Notes: a model not told the origin generated them from the letters alone. 64,000 bases of DNA from an uncultured Flavobacteriales bacterium (GCA_905479995.1 CAJQON010000024.1:1-64000); one strand, 5' to 3'. Positions 36,401 to 45,319 are shown, counted from the stretch's first letter. Numbers and translations: made by a program.

Positions 36401-36909
36401 GATGAACTTCCAGTACCAACATTCCATGCATTTTCTGCATCAATTTTGGTTAAGCCCCACATTTGAGAAGCATGTAATGGATCGTTTGGTACTACAGCAA
36501 TTGTCATGTGCGGAACTTTTTCTGCAAATACCACTGCTCCAGATTCTTCTAATTCAGAAATAAATTGATCTACATTTTTAACGTCATCAAATTCAATGTG
36601 ATAAGTACTCATTAATGCATCTGAACCGTAAGCTCTAGGCCAAGGCTGGTTAAGCCGGGTTACAGAGTGAGCAGTAAAAACATCTCTTAAATAAGGCATT
36701 GAAGAAAGTTTCATGTTGTTTAGATCTGGCTTTACATCGCCATCTCTTGAAATCATTTGATGAACAAATTTATCGGCTCTCAATTGGAACCAAATTTCAC
36801 CATCAATAAAATCCTTGTGAACGTTTTGAGAGGTAGCATTACCAGCCATAAAAATGGATGATAATATTAAACTCGTTCCCATAACGATAGAACGTAACTT
36901 AATTTTCAT
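33451..36909 (-). CDS. Secreted S8 subtilisin-like protease, T9SS cargo
   Basis: 1152 residues. A signal peptide (ending near ATSQ) and a propeptide-like region precede an S8 peptidase domain with Asp in ATTDNAIQITHPDL, His in DHGTHVAGT and Ser in GTSMACPMVSG. A run of Asp/Asn (NGVDDDNNGYIDD) suggests bound calcium. The rest contains PKD-like and Ig-like domains (for example TFGPTQWAWRFDNQN) and a C-terminal T9SS type A sorting domain (YSIYPNPTSN, KGLYFIQVET). It should act outside the cell as an endopeptidase. A bidirectional terminator follows it. Confidence 0.93.
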   Translation of the reverse strand: MKIKLRSIVMGTSLILSSIFMAGNATSQNVHKDFIDGEIWFQLRADKFVHQMISRDGDVKPDLNNMKLSSMPYLRDVFTAHSVTRLNQPWPRAYGSDALMSTYHIEFDDVKNVDQFISELEESGAVVFAEKVPHMTIAVVPNDPLHASQMWGLTKIDAENAWNVGTGSSSIIVATTDNAIQITHPDLANVLWVNTGEIPNNGVDDDNNGYIDDVNGFDVGDNDNNPNPLTNSWDHGTHVAGTTGAETNNNQGVSSIGFGISIMAVKSTKNSSGSNSVNNGYDGIYYSALNGADIINCSWGGTGFSTSGQNMVNWATGQGSIVVAAAGNSNVDNDVTPHYPSNYSNAVAVAATTTNDAKASFSCYGANSVDIAAPGTFIHSTVPTNNYADMQGTSMACPMVSGLLGLMKSLNPNMPNNDLLNCLYSTADNIDGVNPSYIGELGAGRINALAAMNCVGATLSSAPNALFTVNFTTITAGGSVTFTDQSTFGPTQWAWRFDNQNLGGVSPATAITQGPHIVTYNTPGVYEVRLTATNANGSDVETKTAYITVTTPGSCNEPNLDDNTFSSTAGIHVGWTSRLYGATAGGYLSGNNAYTLPAPQDAKAEYFPSGIIGSNAQFVEGVYIWIGVATNATNPTFEVNVWDATGGAPTGAPLATRTLNLADYVTQGSIYYWRFTTPVPLPASSEIAVGVDFSNLNIAAGDTLAVVTNTFNTNASTTTGYEKLTNGTWQDYTVQWTGVTSLSHYIFPVLTADPATISLSASPTTICEGELVTYDASGSTYQDTLLWSFPGVTPNQSINIIDSVIYSSPGTYRTYLQVVGGGCNTYRIDSVDITVNPTPTINISATADTICSGSSVTLTASGGGTYNWTPGGAGTSISPSPTVNSAYSVSSTVAGCFGQASKTIYVDVAPTAVATHTPSGNICSGRDVYFDGSASTGGNSLDWSFPAGSPASPTATGGFPAMNFGAAGTHPYSLTVTNTCGSAVDNGSLTVILSPVVTASASPATTICAGDTVTLTAIGADTYSWTNSVVNGVPFVPGATTTYIATGTNTTTGCPDTAHVTITVDPCTGIGDPISNAGYSIYPNPTSNVLNIDGLANAKQLTLIDVTGKIIYNTTELNENTLKIDMTNASKGLYFIQVETTSGIESFKVVKQ

Positions 36910-37004
36910 AATAATAGGTTTTTTGTTTAGCGTGTGTAAGTTACATTATATCAGCTCAATAACAGAATTACAGCCGCTAGAGTTATAAACAATTGTTAAT
37001 AACC

Positions 37005-37691
37005 TTAAGAGATATCAGAGAATAAATACTTGAATTTTTGGCCATCGTGTTCATAGGACTGTTCAGAAACTCCGTTTATGGTAAATTCTAATTTTTTATG
37101 AAAAAGAGGTCCATCATAACAGTATGAATGGAATTCTCCATTCTCTCCACATGGATCAATGTTTATTGGTAGCTCCTTTAAAAACTCCTCACTATAATCA
37201 ACACCAATAAGATTGTTAGGTATTTTGGAAGCGTCTATACTACAGATGTGTGTTTTAAAGCCATTTTTAATAAACTTTAATGATAGTGCTGAAGTATCTC
37301 TTTTCCATAATGGGAAAATTGCCTCCATACCAACTTCTTGAAGTCTTTTAACTCGATAAGCTTTAAGATCTTCCAAAAAAATGTCGCCAAAAGCAACGTG
37401 TATAATGTTTTCAGCTTTAAATGCTAATAAAACGGCTTTCATTTTAATGTCGTATTCCTCATGTGTCGATTCAGAGATATAGATTATCTTAAGAGGAATG
37501 CCAATACTTTCTGCTTGCTGAATAATTAAGGTTTCAGGTACACCATGCATAGAAACCCTTTTGTTTGGGCCATAAATGGTAGTTAAAAGGTATTTTACGA
37601 CATAACGCTTGTCGTTTAATAATTGATGGAGTGCAAAGGCTGAATCTTTTCCACCACTCCACGACATGACTATGTCTATTTTGTTTTCCAT
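37005..37691 (-). CDS. PP-loop ATPase (Dph6/COG2102-like) in the B12 operon
   Basis: 228 residues. The PP-loop SWSGGKDSAFALHQL at about residues 10-24 binds ATP, and HGVPETLIIQQAESIGIPL, VAFGDIFLEDLKAYR and GENGEFHSYCYDGP are the other signatures of the diphthine-ammonia-ligase-like family. It is the last gene of the riboswitch-controlled cluster and its start overlaps the stop of the propeller gene by 1 bp. The family often accompanies B12 genes in bacteria, which have no diphthamide, so it probably adenylates and amidates a corrinoid-related carboxylate; that is inference. Confidence 0.8.
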   Translation of the reverse strand: MENKIDIVMSWSGGKDSAFALHQLLNDKRYVVKYLLTTIYGPNKRVSMHGVPETLIIQQAESIGIPLKIIYISESTHEEYDIKMKAVLLAFKAENIIHVAFGDIFLEDLKAYRVKRLQEVGMEAIFPLWKRDTSALSLKFIKNGFKTHICSIDASKIPNNLIGVDYSEEFLKELPINIDPCGENGEFHSYCYDGPLFHKKLEFTINGVSEQSYEHDGQKFKYLFSDIS

Positions 37692-38734
37692 TAGTTAATG
37701 AATAAGAAATTACCTGGAATTATACCTACATTAAATTGATGTTGCAAAACTCCAGATGCATTATATCTAAAAACTATACCGCTCTGAACGTAATCTATTG
37801 CATCGGCAACATAAATTTCATTGTCAAAAGGGTTTATTCCTAATCCATAAAAAGTGTTGTTATTGTTAGTAATAAAAGGAGTGGAGGGCAAGCTGCTAGC
37901 TGTAATATCCATTTTATATACATTATTATTAATAAAGTATAACTCATCTTTGTTTCCATTAATTTTTAAATTCCCTGGAGAATCTCCAATGTTAGGGAAG
38001 GTGTAGGTAGCTTCAATTGTCCTGTTTTGTGGGTTAAACCGTATTAATTGAGGGTTTGAGATATTAATTCCACCACTACATAGTATCCAAAGTTTATCGT
38101 TTTTATCTTTAACAATACTATTGGGTTGAATTCCAACTTTTACGCTATCAACCAAGTTGTTTGAGTTTGGGTTAATAATTAGGAGGTTGTTGTTGGTCAT
38201 GTCGCCAACATAAACAGTGTCTTTATGAAGTATCATCTGTTCTGTCCAGCCATTGGTTGGAATTGAAGTTGTAATAGTATTAGAAATTAAATTGACAACC
38301 TGTATTGCATTGGCATACAAATCGCTCACATAAGCTTTTGTAGCATTAATTGGTAAGAGAAAGCGAGGAGAATTTAATCCGGTAATTGAGCCTAAAGATT
38401 TAAAGTTGTTTTGATCTAGTACTTCTATTTTACTAGAATTATTAGCAACTACATAGATTTTAGAATTGTATTGATAAGCCGATTGAACTACGTCTCCTAA
38501 GGGAGTATTGCTGTTTGCACTACTATAAATTTGATTGGTAACAGCTTTTAAGGAAGGTTTATATAATGATAATGATCCATTTCCCCAGCCGAAATTACCT
38601 TCGTTTATAATCAATACATCAGCATTTTGGCTAGTTATACTGCCTTTTGGACATGAGATGCATTGTGGCCCTAATTCGTCTTTCTTGCAAGAGAAAAGTA
38701 TTAATAAGGTTAATATAATTATCCAGTTTTTCAT
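37691..38734 (-). CDS. BtuG-like surface beta-propeller lipoprotein
   Basis: 347 residues. The lipobox is LFSCKKDE (Cys16). A YncE/DUF5074-like propeller follows, with repeats such as NNSSKIEVLDQNNFKSLGSI, VSDLYANAIQVVNL and VGDMTNNNLLIINPNSN. In Bacteroides, BtuG is a surface propeller lipoprotein that captures B12 and caps BtuB. This gene overlaps the BtuB-like gene by 4 bp and lies under a cobalamin riboswitch, so a BtuG role is well supported by context, though not by a B12-binding residue set. Confidence 0.75.
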   Translation of the reverse strand: MKNWIIILTLLILFSCKKDELGPQCISCPKGSITSQNADVLIINEGNFGWGNGSLSLYKPSLKAVTNQIYSSANSNTPLGDVVQSAYQYNSKIYVVANNSSKIEVLDQNNFKSLGSITGLNSPRFLLPINATKAYVSDLYANAIQVVNLISNTITTSIPTNGWTEQMILHKDTVYVGDMTNNNLLIINPNSNNLVDSVKVGIQPNSIVKDKNDKLWILCSGGINISNPQLIRFNPQNRTIEATYTFPNIGDSPGNLKINGNKDELYFINNNVYKMDITASSLPSTPFITNNNNTFYGLGINPFDNEIYVADAIDYVQSGIVFRYNASGVLQHQFNVGIIPGNFLFIN

Positions 38735-40641
38735 CTAAATTGATAAGAGAATGTGAATAAGTAGTTTCTGCCAGGCATTGCTCTCCATGATATTGCTTGG
38801 TATTCTTGATTGAGTAAGTTGTTGACTTTTAAGCCAACAGTGAGCTTAGTTTTATTGCTGGCATTAATAGATTTTTGAAGCGCAATATTTGAAATAAAAT
38901 TGGCAGGTAAATACCAATTATTATCAGTTGATGTATATCTAAGTCCAGTGTAATTGTAATTGTAGGAGAGAAGGTAATTCTTAACTTGTAAGTTTAAGGT
39001 GTAGTTTAGTTGATGATAAGGTACGTAAATGAGTTGTTTGCTAACACTCTTATCATTGTTGTTTTGTGCTTTAAGATTAGTACTAATAGTATAACTATAG
39101 TTTCCATTAAACGAAATCTTAATTTTATTGAGTTTAGTTTTTACCGTTAAACTGTATTCTAGTCCTTTGTTTTCAACCTGTTTAAGGTTTGATGGTGACC
39201 AAATGTTAGTGCTATTTGGCATCCATATAATCCAATCATAAACATGAGAGTAAAAGGAAGTTAGTTCTGAAGATATAAGAGTGCTTTTGAATTTTTTTGT
39301 GTAGGAAAGGCCTGTTTCCAACATTTCTGATTTTTCAGGAAGTAAGTCCTCATTTCCTCCAACACTCCAGTATAAATCATTAAACGTAGGGTAGTTGTAA
39401 TTAATAGCTGCATTGGCTTTAATGCTAAGTTGTTCTTTTTTAAATAATTGATAACGAGCACCAACACTTGGTGAAAATCCATTGAAGTCATCTCCAACAG
39501 TTGTTAAACGATTAAAAACGGTAGCCTCAAGACGCATTAATCTTTTAGTTATACCAAACAGCCAGTAATTATTAAAGCGAGAATGAATGGTGTTAAACCC
39601 GCTAGATTCTGCTTGTTCAAATCGAATGGAAAGGTTATTGAGGATTGTGAAGTTATTGTTCAGGTAAGCCTTTGTACTAACCTTATTATCAATTGTTAAT
39701 GTTTTGCTTTTAGAATGTATGTTGCTAATTGTGTTTTCATAAATAAGTTCGTCTGCTAATACCGTTGAAGAAAGCTTATAATCAATCCTGTTGGCAAAGC
39801 CTTTCCATTCGAGCATTGCTCGATATGACTCATCTTTTTGATTTTCGGAGACTTTAAGTGATTCTTCTTTATTGTAGTTTAACATGTTTCCTGGTAAATT
39901 CCTATCGCTATTAAAATACCAAACCCTTAAGCCGAGCGTTCCGTTTTTAAGTTTTCTAAATACTTCTTGTTGTAAGCCGTATTGCTTGAGGTCAGCACTA
40001 AACTGTTCAACTATTGGTCTGTCAATCAAAGCTGTATTGGTGTATTTAAAGTTGTTTTGATTGGTCTTAAAGTAAAGTTTGGTAGTTGTAGTCCATTTTG
40101 TATTAGAGAAACCAATGTTTGCTGAACTAGTGTAATTGTTAAAGCTACCAATCGATTGTGTTAAGCCTACTTGAAGACCTTTGTTAAATTGAGAGTTGTT
40201 TTGAAGGTTAACACTTCCTCCTAAAGCACCATTTCCATTAATCAAACCACTAGCGCCATAGTTCAATTCAACGCCATCAATAAAGGCTGTCGGAAATAAA
40301 GAGAAATCAACTTGACCATTCATGGGGGAGTTGATGGCTATTCCATTCCATAAAACTGAAGTGTGTGATGCTCCAGTGCCTCTGAATGATACAGAAGCTA
40401 ATGAACCTGAACCATATGATTTTATAAAAACAGTTGAGCTAGAATTTAATAAATCTGATAAATTGGTTGCCTGTTTAATTGATGTTGAGTCAAGTTGTGA
40501 TATTTTGTAGGCATCGGGTAGCCTATCTGCAACAATCTCGATGGCTTTAAAATCTATCGTATCAATACTGTTTTGAGAATAAGAAACCCCTTGCCATAAT
40601 AGCATGAACATTAGGAGTTTCGTTATTCTAACCGTTTTCAT
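38731..40641 (-). CDS. TonB-dependent receptor, BtuB-like
   Basis: 636 residues. A signal peptide ends near VSYSQ. The plug domain includes SFRGTGASHTSVLWNGIAIN and GGSVNLQN, followed by a 22-strand-type barrel that ends in an aromatic residue near YLFTFSYQFR. Length and plug sequence fit BtuB. It imports cobalamin across the outer membrane with TonB energy. It sits in the middle of a cluster downstream of a cobalamin riboswitch, which identifies the substrate. Confidence 0.88.
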   Translation of the reverse strand: MKTVRITKLLMFMLLWQGVSYSQNSIDTIDFKAIEIVADRLPDAYKISQLDSTSIKQATNLSDLLNSSSTVFIKSYGSGSLASVSFRGTGASHTSVLWNGIAINSPMNGQVDFSLFPTAFIDGVELNYGASGLINGNGALGGSVNLQNNSQFNKGLQVGLTQSIGSFNNYTSSANIGFSNTKWTTTTKLYFKTNQNNFKYTNTALIDRPIVEQFSADLKQYGLQQEVFRKLKNGTLGLRVWYFNSDRNLPGNMLNYNKEESLKVSENQKDESYRAMLEWKGFANRIDYKLSSTVLADELIYENTISNIHSKSKTLTIDNKVSTKAYLNNNFTILNNLSIRFEQAESSGFNTIHSRFNNYWLFGITKRLMRLEATVFNRLTTVGDDFNGFSPSVGARYQLFKKEQLSIKANAAINYNYPTFNDLYWSVGGNEDLLPEKSEMLETGLSYTKKFKSTLISSELTSFYSHVYDWIIWMPNSTNIWSPSNLKQVENKGLEYSLTVKTKLNKIKISFNGNYSYTISTNLKAQNNNDKSVSKQLIYVPYHQLNYTLNLQVKNYLLSYNYNYTGLRYTSTDNNWYLPANFISNIALQKSINASNKTKLTVGLKVNNLLNQEYQAISWRAMPGRNYLFTFSYQFR

Positions 40642-40642
40642 T

Positions 40643-41629
40643 TTAATTTTTCACGATTCTTTTTACAATTTTCTCTGTTCCAGATTGTATAATCACTGCG
40701 TAAATACCTGATCTGAAGTGAGTAACATTTAACTGGTGGCTATTTCCTGATAATGTTTTAGATAAAATAATGCTACCGTTAATATCAATAATTTTAAGGT
40801 CATAAGTTCCAAAAGAACTTAAACCTATATTAAGCACGCCATTAACTGGGTTAGGGTAGGTGGATAGAGAAGTTGAGCTGAATTCATCAATGGAATTCGA
40901 ATTGATATGAATTGCTCCTACAGCGTCCAAATCAAAGCCACCTGTTGGAAAAGGGGTTGGCCAAGTATCGTTTACTGGTCTGTTTTGTGAATCACGCATA
41001 ACGAAAGGCTCAGTTAAGCTTCCAATTGCATCAACAACTCTAATGTGTGTAATATTAGAAATGTCCAATCCAGGTGTTCCTGCAAGTTCATTTAAATCAA
41101 ATGGGGTACCAAAACCAGCAGTATACTTTCCTGCCAAATTATGGACATCTGTAGCATCTACGGATCCAAAAGAACCTACCTGAACTGTTGTATCAGTTGC
41201 AGAGTGCGAATCAAATCGAAAGAAATTAATGCCATCAGAACTCACTTCAACAAAAGCTAATTCCAAAAAACTCCCAAAACCATTTTCAAAAACAGCAAAA
41301 TCAGCACCCAATCCATCATATAATGATCCTGGAAATGTTAACGTAGCTACTCCAGAATCACCTAAACTAACTACTCCATTTATTCCAGATTTTGCAGTAG
41401 CCGACACGGCAGTTCCAGCAGTTGTTTTACCCAAGCTTTTATTGGCTATGTTTTGCCAACCTCTTTCAATAATAGCATTGTTAGCCCAAGCCACAAATAC
41501 AATGGAATCTTTATGAATTGCTGTTGAGCCAGTTTGCCCAGCAGGCGGGGCATATGGGCCTGCCGGCTGAGCAATTAGCTTACTGTTTGATAATAATGTT
41601 AATAGTAGTATGGTAAGTACAACTCTCAT
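40643..41629 (-). CDS. T9SS surface protein in the B12 operon
   Basis: 328 residues. After a signal peptide (ending near LIAQPAG) the main domain has SLGDSGVATLTFPGSLYDGLG, ADFAVFENGF and ELAFVEVSSDGINF, a jelly-roll-like pattern common in Bacteroidota cell-surface proteins near btuB. A T9SS sorting domain ends it (LSTYPNPVNGVLNIG, SGIYAVIIQ). Its start overlaps the stop of the DUF4465 gene by one base. It probably binds corrinoid at the surface; this is inference from the operon. Confidence 0.7.
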   Translation of the reverse strand: MRVVLTILLLTLLSNSKLIAQPAGPYAPPAGQTGSTAIHKDSIVFVAWANNAIIERGWQNIANKSLGKTTAGTAVSATAKSGINGVVSLGDSGVATLTFPGSLYDGLGADFAVFENGFGSFLELAFVEVSSDGINFFRFDSHSATDTTVQVGSFGSVDATDVHNLAGKYTAGFGTPFDLNELAGTPGLDISNITHIRVVDAIGSLTEPFVMRDSQNRPVNDTWPTPFPTGGFDLDAVGAIHINSNSIDEFSSTSLSTYPNPVNGVLNIGLSSFGTYDLKIIDINGSIILSKTLSGNSHQLNVTHFRSGIYAVIIQSGTEKIVKRIVKN

Positions 41630-42660
41630 TATTGTTTAATGAATTTTTCGGTTACTACCTGATTAGCATTTTCAGCTTTTAAAAAATAAACTCCAGCAGT
41701 TAATTTACTAATGTCGATGTTGTTTTGAGTAGTTGTTAAAACCGTTTTTCCAGTTAAATCAATAACACTAACTAAACTTGTTTCAAAAGAAGTTTTAATA
41801 GAAACCATGTTTGTTGCAGGGTTAGGGTAAAGGTTAAGTGTTGGTTTAGCAGCTAGCTCATCAATAGCGTTTGGTCCAACACCATTAAAATCATCAAAAG
41901 CAAAGAAGTTAGGTGTATTCATACCAAAACCACCAGTAGTGTCAGAAGATGTTAAGAGAAATTGAACTGAATCAACATTTCCTAGAGCTGACAAATCCAT
42001 CCATTCCCATGAATCAACAATGTAATCTTGGGCATTGTTTGCAAATCTAAAGTCCGCTAAATAAAATTCAGCTTTATTAGAAGTTGGGCTTCCTCCAGAA
42101 TATCCAATAGCTGTTAATAAAAACCAGTCTTCACCGTTTGTACCGTCATTCACTCCTCCATAGTATGTTGTAGTAGTATCAGTTCCGAAAATTTTACCAA
42201 AAGTATCTCCATTCTTCATGCTCATTCCAGCATAAGTACTGTTGGTTAAATACATACCTGTTAACGTTGTTCCTTTTGTAGATCCTGATAAAACAACAGT
42301 TGATTTGTTTTTACCTATAGCATAAAGAGTTCCACTTGCTGCATTTCCAGCAAATGCAGAAAAGCCTTCGGTTGAAGTAGTGTTATCCGTTTTGTTACTA
42401 TAAGCAAATCCAGCAGGCATATAGCCCCATGCAGCATTTGTTCCAGTATCAAATACATTGTTGAAAATACCGTCACCACTGTTGAATGTTGAAATGAACT
42501 CTCCTGAATTATGAGTTCCAGAATAGTCTGAGCCATCCCAATGTGAGCTAGCAGAAAGCGTTAAGCTTTCAAAATCTGAAACTACTTGTGCGTTAATGTT
42601 TGTTAAGGATAACATTAATCCTGCGCAGATAAGACCTGCAGTTTTGTAATTTTTTCTCAT
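41629..42660 (-). CDS. DUF4465 T9SS protein, first gene of the B12 operon
   Basis: 343 residues. A signal peptide ends near INAQ, then a DUF4465 domain opens with SDFESLTLSASSHWDGSDYS and ends with FFAFDDFNGVG, and a T9SS type A sorting domain closes (LNLYPNPATNMVSI, AGVYFLKAEN). It is the first gene after the cobalamin riboswitch. A 10-bp inverted repeat lies directly against its AUG, so translation as well as transcription may be controlled. Role in B12 capture is inferred. Confidence 0.78.
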   Translation of the reverse strand: MRKNYKTAGLICAGLMLSLTNINAQVVSDFESLTLSASSHWDGSDYSGTHNSGEFISTFNSGDGIFNNVFDTGTNAAWGYMPAGFAYSNKTDNTTSTEGFSAFAGNAASGTLYAIGKNKSTVVLSGSTKGTTLTGMYLTNSTYAGMSMKNGDTFGKIFGTDTTTTYYGGVNDGTNGEDWFLLTAIGYSGGSPTSNKAEFYLADFRFANNAQDYIVDSWEWMDLSALGNVDSVQFLLTSSDTTGGFGMNTPNFFAFDDFNGVGPNAIDELAAKPTLNLYPNPATNMVSIKTSFETSLVSVIDLTGKTVLTTTQNNIDISKLTAGVYFLKAENANQVVTEKFIKQ

Positions 42661-42702
42661 CGGTTTAATTTTAAATGAGTTAATAATAAATTAATTAAAC
42701 CG
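42661..42702 (-). promoter_or_regulatory. Stem-loop abutting the start codon of the B12 operon
   Basis: In RNA sense the arms CGGTTTAATT (42693-42702) and AATTAAACCG (42661-42670) can pair over 10 bp, and the second arm ends immediately before the AUG. The stem would cover the ribosome-binding area. It is a candidate expression platform for the riboswitch. Confidence 0.5.
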
Positions 42703-42789
42703 GGATGTAAGTAGTGAAGGGTTTCTTGAATAATAAGAAACATATCTTCGCCTTTAGTCCCGAAAGCTTTGTTGAATAAATTCAACTAT

Positions 42790-42940
42790 TAAAGGCAGGT
42801 CTTCTGACTTACTCCGTATTTTTACGCCTTCCCGAGGATTAGTCAGTGGCTATGTGTAAAAACGTTTAGAGCTTACAGCTGCGGGTACAGTTTAGGAGTT
42901 ACACCTAATTCCCTATTAATTCCGAAAATCGGAAACCAAT
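42790..42940 (-). ncRNA. Cobalamin riboswitch
   Basis: On the minus strand the conserved elements of the B12 aptamer occur in order: GGTGTAACTCC-like early part, ACCCGCAGCTGTAAGC, GCCACTG, TCGGGAAGGC, and the closing AGTAAGTCAGAAGACCTGCC. It lies in the leader of the DUF4465-surface protein-BtuB-BtuG-PP-loop operon. It should reduce expression when adenosylcobalamin or a related corrinoid is abundant. Confidence 0.93.
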
Positions 42941-42947
42941 AATGAGG

Positions 42948-42955
42948 CAAATGTA
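42948..42955 (-). promoter_or_regulatory. Putative -7 element for the B12 operon
   Basis: The reverse strand reads TACATTTGC, a TAnnTTTG match, just upstream of the riboswitch aptamer. Transcription would start a few bases before the first conserved helix. Confidence 0.5.
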
Positions 42956-43005
42956 ATCCATAAAATTTTAAAAGGAAGAACTTTAGATTGTTTTTTTATC
43001 CACTA

Positions 43006-43854
43006 TCAAGGGAACACCTTTAAAGCCTGAATTAAGGATGCATCAAACGCTTTAGTATTTATGTTAAGGTCAATTTGATGGTCGGAAAAATACTTTACCA
43101 TATTTTCTGTTGCCATATTTCCGGTTAGATCATCTGCAGCCATAGGACAACCACCAAACCCTTTTATAGCGCCATCAAACCTTCTGCAACCATTTTGGTA
43201 GGCTGCATCAATTTTTTCTTGCCAAGTATCAGGAGTAGTGTGAAGGTGAGCACCAATTTCAATGGTTTTAAATTCAGGAATAAGGCTGCCAAACAAGTAG
43301 CTAATGTTCTCTTTGTTGGAAATACCAATGGTATCGCTCAAAGCAATTATTTCAACACCCATACTGGCTAACTTAGCAGTCCATTCTATCACCACATCAC
43401 TGTTCCAAACATCACCATAAGGGTTACCAAAAGCCATAGAGATGTAAACCACCATTTTTTTATTGTGTTTTACACACAGGTTTTGAATGTCTGCAACTCG
43501 AACTAAGGACTCTTCAATAGATGAGTTCGTGTTTCGTTGTTGAAATGTTTCTGAAATAGAAAAAGGAAAACCTAAATAATCAATTTCTTCAAATTGAACA
43601 GCCGATTCAGCACCGCGCTTATTCGCAACAATTGCTAGTAATTTACTTTTGGTTGTAGATAAGTCTAGTTTAGCCAAAACTGCTGTAGTGTCTCTTAATT
43701 GAGGAATGGCTTTAGGCGAAACAAAGCTTCCAAAGTCAATCGTGTCAAAACCAACTTTTAACAACTGATTGATGTAGTTGGCCTTTACATTAGTTGGAAT
43801 AAAATCATGCAGTCCTTGCATGGCATCTCTCGGACATTCAATTAGCTTAACCAT
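43006..43854 (-). CDS. Hydroxymethylglutaryl-CoA lyase
   Basis: 282 residues from the ATG at 43854; an in-frame TTG at 43863 is less likely. The TIM barrel starts [20 protein letters not shown] and includes GAHLHTTPD (metal-binding His pair) and [19 protein letters not shown], which contains the catalytic Cys loop. It splits HMG-CoA into acetyl-CoA and acetoacetate in leucine breakdown. It overlaps pyrD by 8 bp. Confidence 0.92.
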   Translation of the reverse strand: MVKLIECPRDAMQGLHDFIPTNVKANYINQLLKVGFDTIDFGSFVSPKAIPQLRDTTAVLAKLDLSTTKSKLLAIVANKRGAESAVQFEEIDYLGFPFSISETFQQRNTNSSIEESLVRVADIQNLCVKHNKKMVVYISMAFGNPYGDVWNSDVVIEWTAKLASMGVEIIALSDTIGISNKENISYLFGSLIPEFKTIEIGAHLHTTPDTWQEKIDAAYQNGCRRFDGAIKGFGGCPMAADDLTGNMATENMVKYFSDHQIDLNINTKAFDASLIQALKVFP

Positions 43855-44884
43855 AATGCTCAATAATTTTCTTGTTAATCCGCTTCATTAAGCTAGGGCC
43901 TTCATAAATAAAGCCTGTATAAACCTGAACTAGGTCTGCTCCAGCTTCAAGTTTATCAATAGCATCCTGAGCAGAATGTATTCCGCCAACACCAATAATT
44001 GGGAAGGCTTTGTTCGATTTTTCGGACAAGTACTTGATAACTTCGGTAGATCTTTTGTTTGCAGGTTTTCCACTCAGTCCTCCATTGGCAATTTTTTCCA
44101 ATTCAGCAGCACTAGTCTTTAGGTTTTCTCGAGATGTACTCGTGTTTGTAGCAATTACACCGTCAATTTTGGTGTTGGCTACAATTTCGATAATCTCATC
44201 CAATTGGGAATTGTTTAAATCTGGTGCAATTTTAAGTAGTATTGGCTTTGGTTTGGCCTTGGTGGTGTTGATAGATTTTAACTCTCCTAACAAATTGAGT
44301 AGGAAAGGAGTGTCTTGAAGTTTTGTAAGGTCTTTAACATTCGGACAACTTACATTTACAACAAAGTAATCTACATAATCATGCAGTATATTGAAGCTAC
44401 TTACGTAGTCAGCTAAGGCGTTTTCATTGCTTGTAGCTGTGTTTTTACCTATGTTTCCACCAATAATAATATTGGTTTTTCTGTTCTTTAAGCGTTTAAT
44501 AGCATCTTCGGCACCGAGGTTGTTAAATCCCATTCGGTTAATTAAGCCTTCATCTTCAGTAATTCTAAATAAACGTGGTTTAGGATTTCCTATTTGTCCT
44601 TTTGGAGTGAGGGTACCAATTTCTATAAATCCAAAGCCTAAGTTGGCCAACTGGTTAAACCAACGGGCATCCTTGTCAAATCCTGCAGCTAAACCAACAG
44701 GATTCTTAAACTTTAAGCCAAAAAGCTCTTTTTCAAGTTTTGGATGTTTCACATTATACATTCCACGCATTAAGGCTGAAACTCCAGGTATAGCACAGAA
44801 AAAGCTAAGGCAATCTGTTGCAAAATAATGCGCCTTTTCAGGGTTCATGCTAAAAAAGAGTGGCTTTATTAAAAACTTGTACAT
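43847..44884 (-). CDS. pyrD: Dihydroorotate dehydrogenase (quinone), class 2
   Basis: 345 residues from the ATG at 44884; a TTG six codons earlier is possible but not needed. The N-terminal helical extension ([19 protein letters not shown]) is the membrane- and quinone-binding part of class 2 enzymes. [23 protein letters not shown] and the FMN-binding [11 protein letters not shown] follow. It oxidises dihydroorotate to orotate, linking pyrimidine synthesis to the respiratory chain. It shares an 8-bp overlap with the HMG-CoA lyase gene. Confidence 0.95.
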   Translation of the reverse strand: MYKFLIKPLFFSMNPEKAHYFATDCLSFFCAIPGVSALMRGMYNVKHPKLEKELFGLKFKNPVGLAAGFDKDARWFNQLANLGFGFIEIGTLTPKGQIGNPKPRLFRITEDEGLINRMGFNNLGAEDAIKRLKNRKTNIIIGGNIGKNTATSNENALADYVSSFNILHDYVDYFVVNVSCPNVKDLTKLQDTPFLLNLLGELKSINTTKAKPKPILLKIAPDLNNSQLDEIIEIVANTKIDGVIATNTSTSRENLKTSAAELEKIANGGLSGKPANKRSTEVIKYLSEKSNKAFPIIGVGGIHSAQDAIDKLEAGADLVQVYTGFIYEGPSLMKRINKKIIEHYG

Positions 44885-44950
44885 TGATTTCGGTTTTGGC
44901 AAAAATACGCATACTTTATACGTAAAGTAATATTTATACCGCTGAATTTA

Positions 44951-45307
44951 TCAGCTTGGTAAAAACTCATCAAAGGTGTTGTCGGTATAAAAAACAACCA
45001 TCTTTTTAATGGTTTTACCACTAGAAGGTGGTGGAGTGGGAGAGGACTCTTTGTTTTGAGCAGGCTTATCTTTAGTTTCCTCAGGTATAACAAGCTTTTC
45101 ATTGCTAGTTACTCCAGCAATTAACCAATCGGCACTAACTTTAGGGTATTTAGTTAGTACTTTTTGAATAAACTCTAGACTCGGTTTATTTCGTCCAGAT
45201 AAGATGTGGGAAATACTGGAGCGTTGTACGCCAATTTCATCTGCAAAAGCAGAAGCCGTTAAATTATTTAACTTCATTAAGTACTTAAACCTATCCACTA
45301 ATTCCAT
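44951..45307 (-). CDS. XRE-family HTH regulator
   Basis: 118 residues. The N-terminal helix-turn-helix is LMKLNNLTASAFADEIG plus VQRSSISHILSGRNKPSLEF. A proline- and lysine-rich linker (about 76-100) and a short hydrophobic C-terminus follow, of unknown role. Six TTACA-N2-TGTAA palindromes lie in the 275 bp upstream, so it is probably autoregulated. The sequence resembles XRE regulators common in Bacteroidota. Confidence 0.85.
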   Translation of the reverse strand: MELVDRFKYLMKLNNLTASAFADEIGVQRSSISHILSGRNKPSLEFIQKVLTKYPKVSADWLIAGVTSNEKLVIPEETKDKPAQNKESSPTPPPSSGKTIKKMVVFYTDNTFDEFLPS

Positions 45308-45319
45308 AATTATGAAGGA

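Noticed and set aside
44010-44828. Long open frames opposite pyrD
   Set aside because: They have no recognisable domain and lie wholly opposite a strongly conserved gene. The same applies to other opposite-strand frames, for example at 3352-3741 and 33875-34126.
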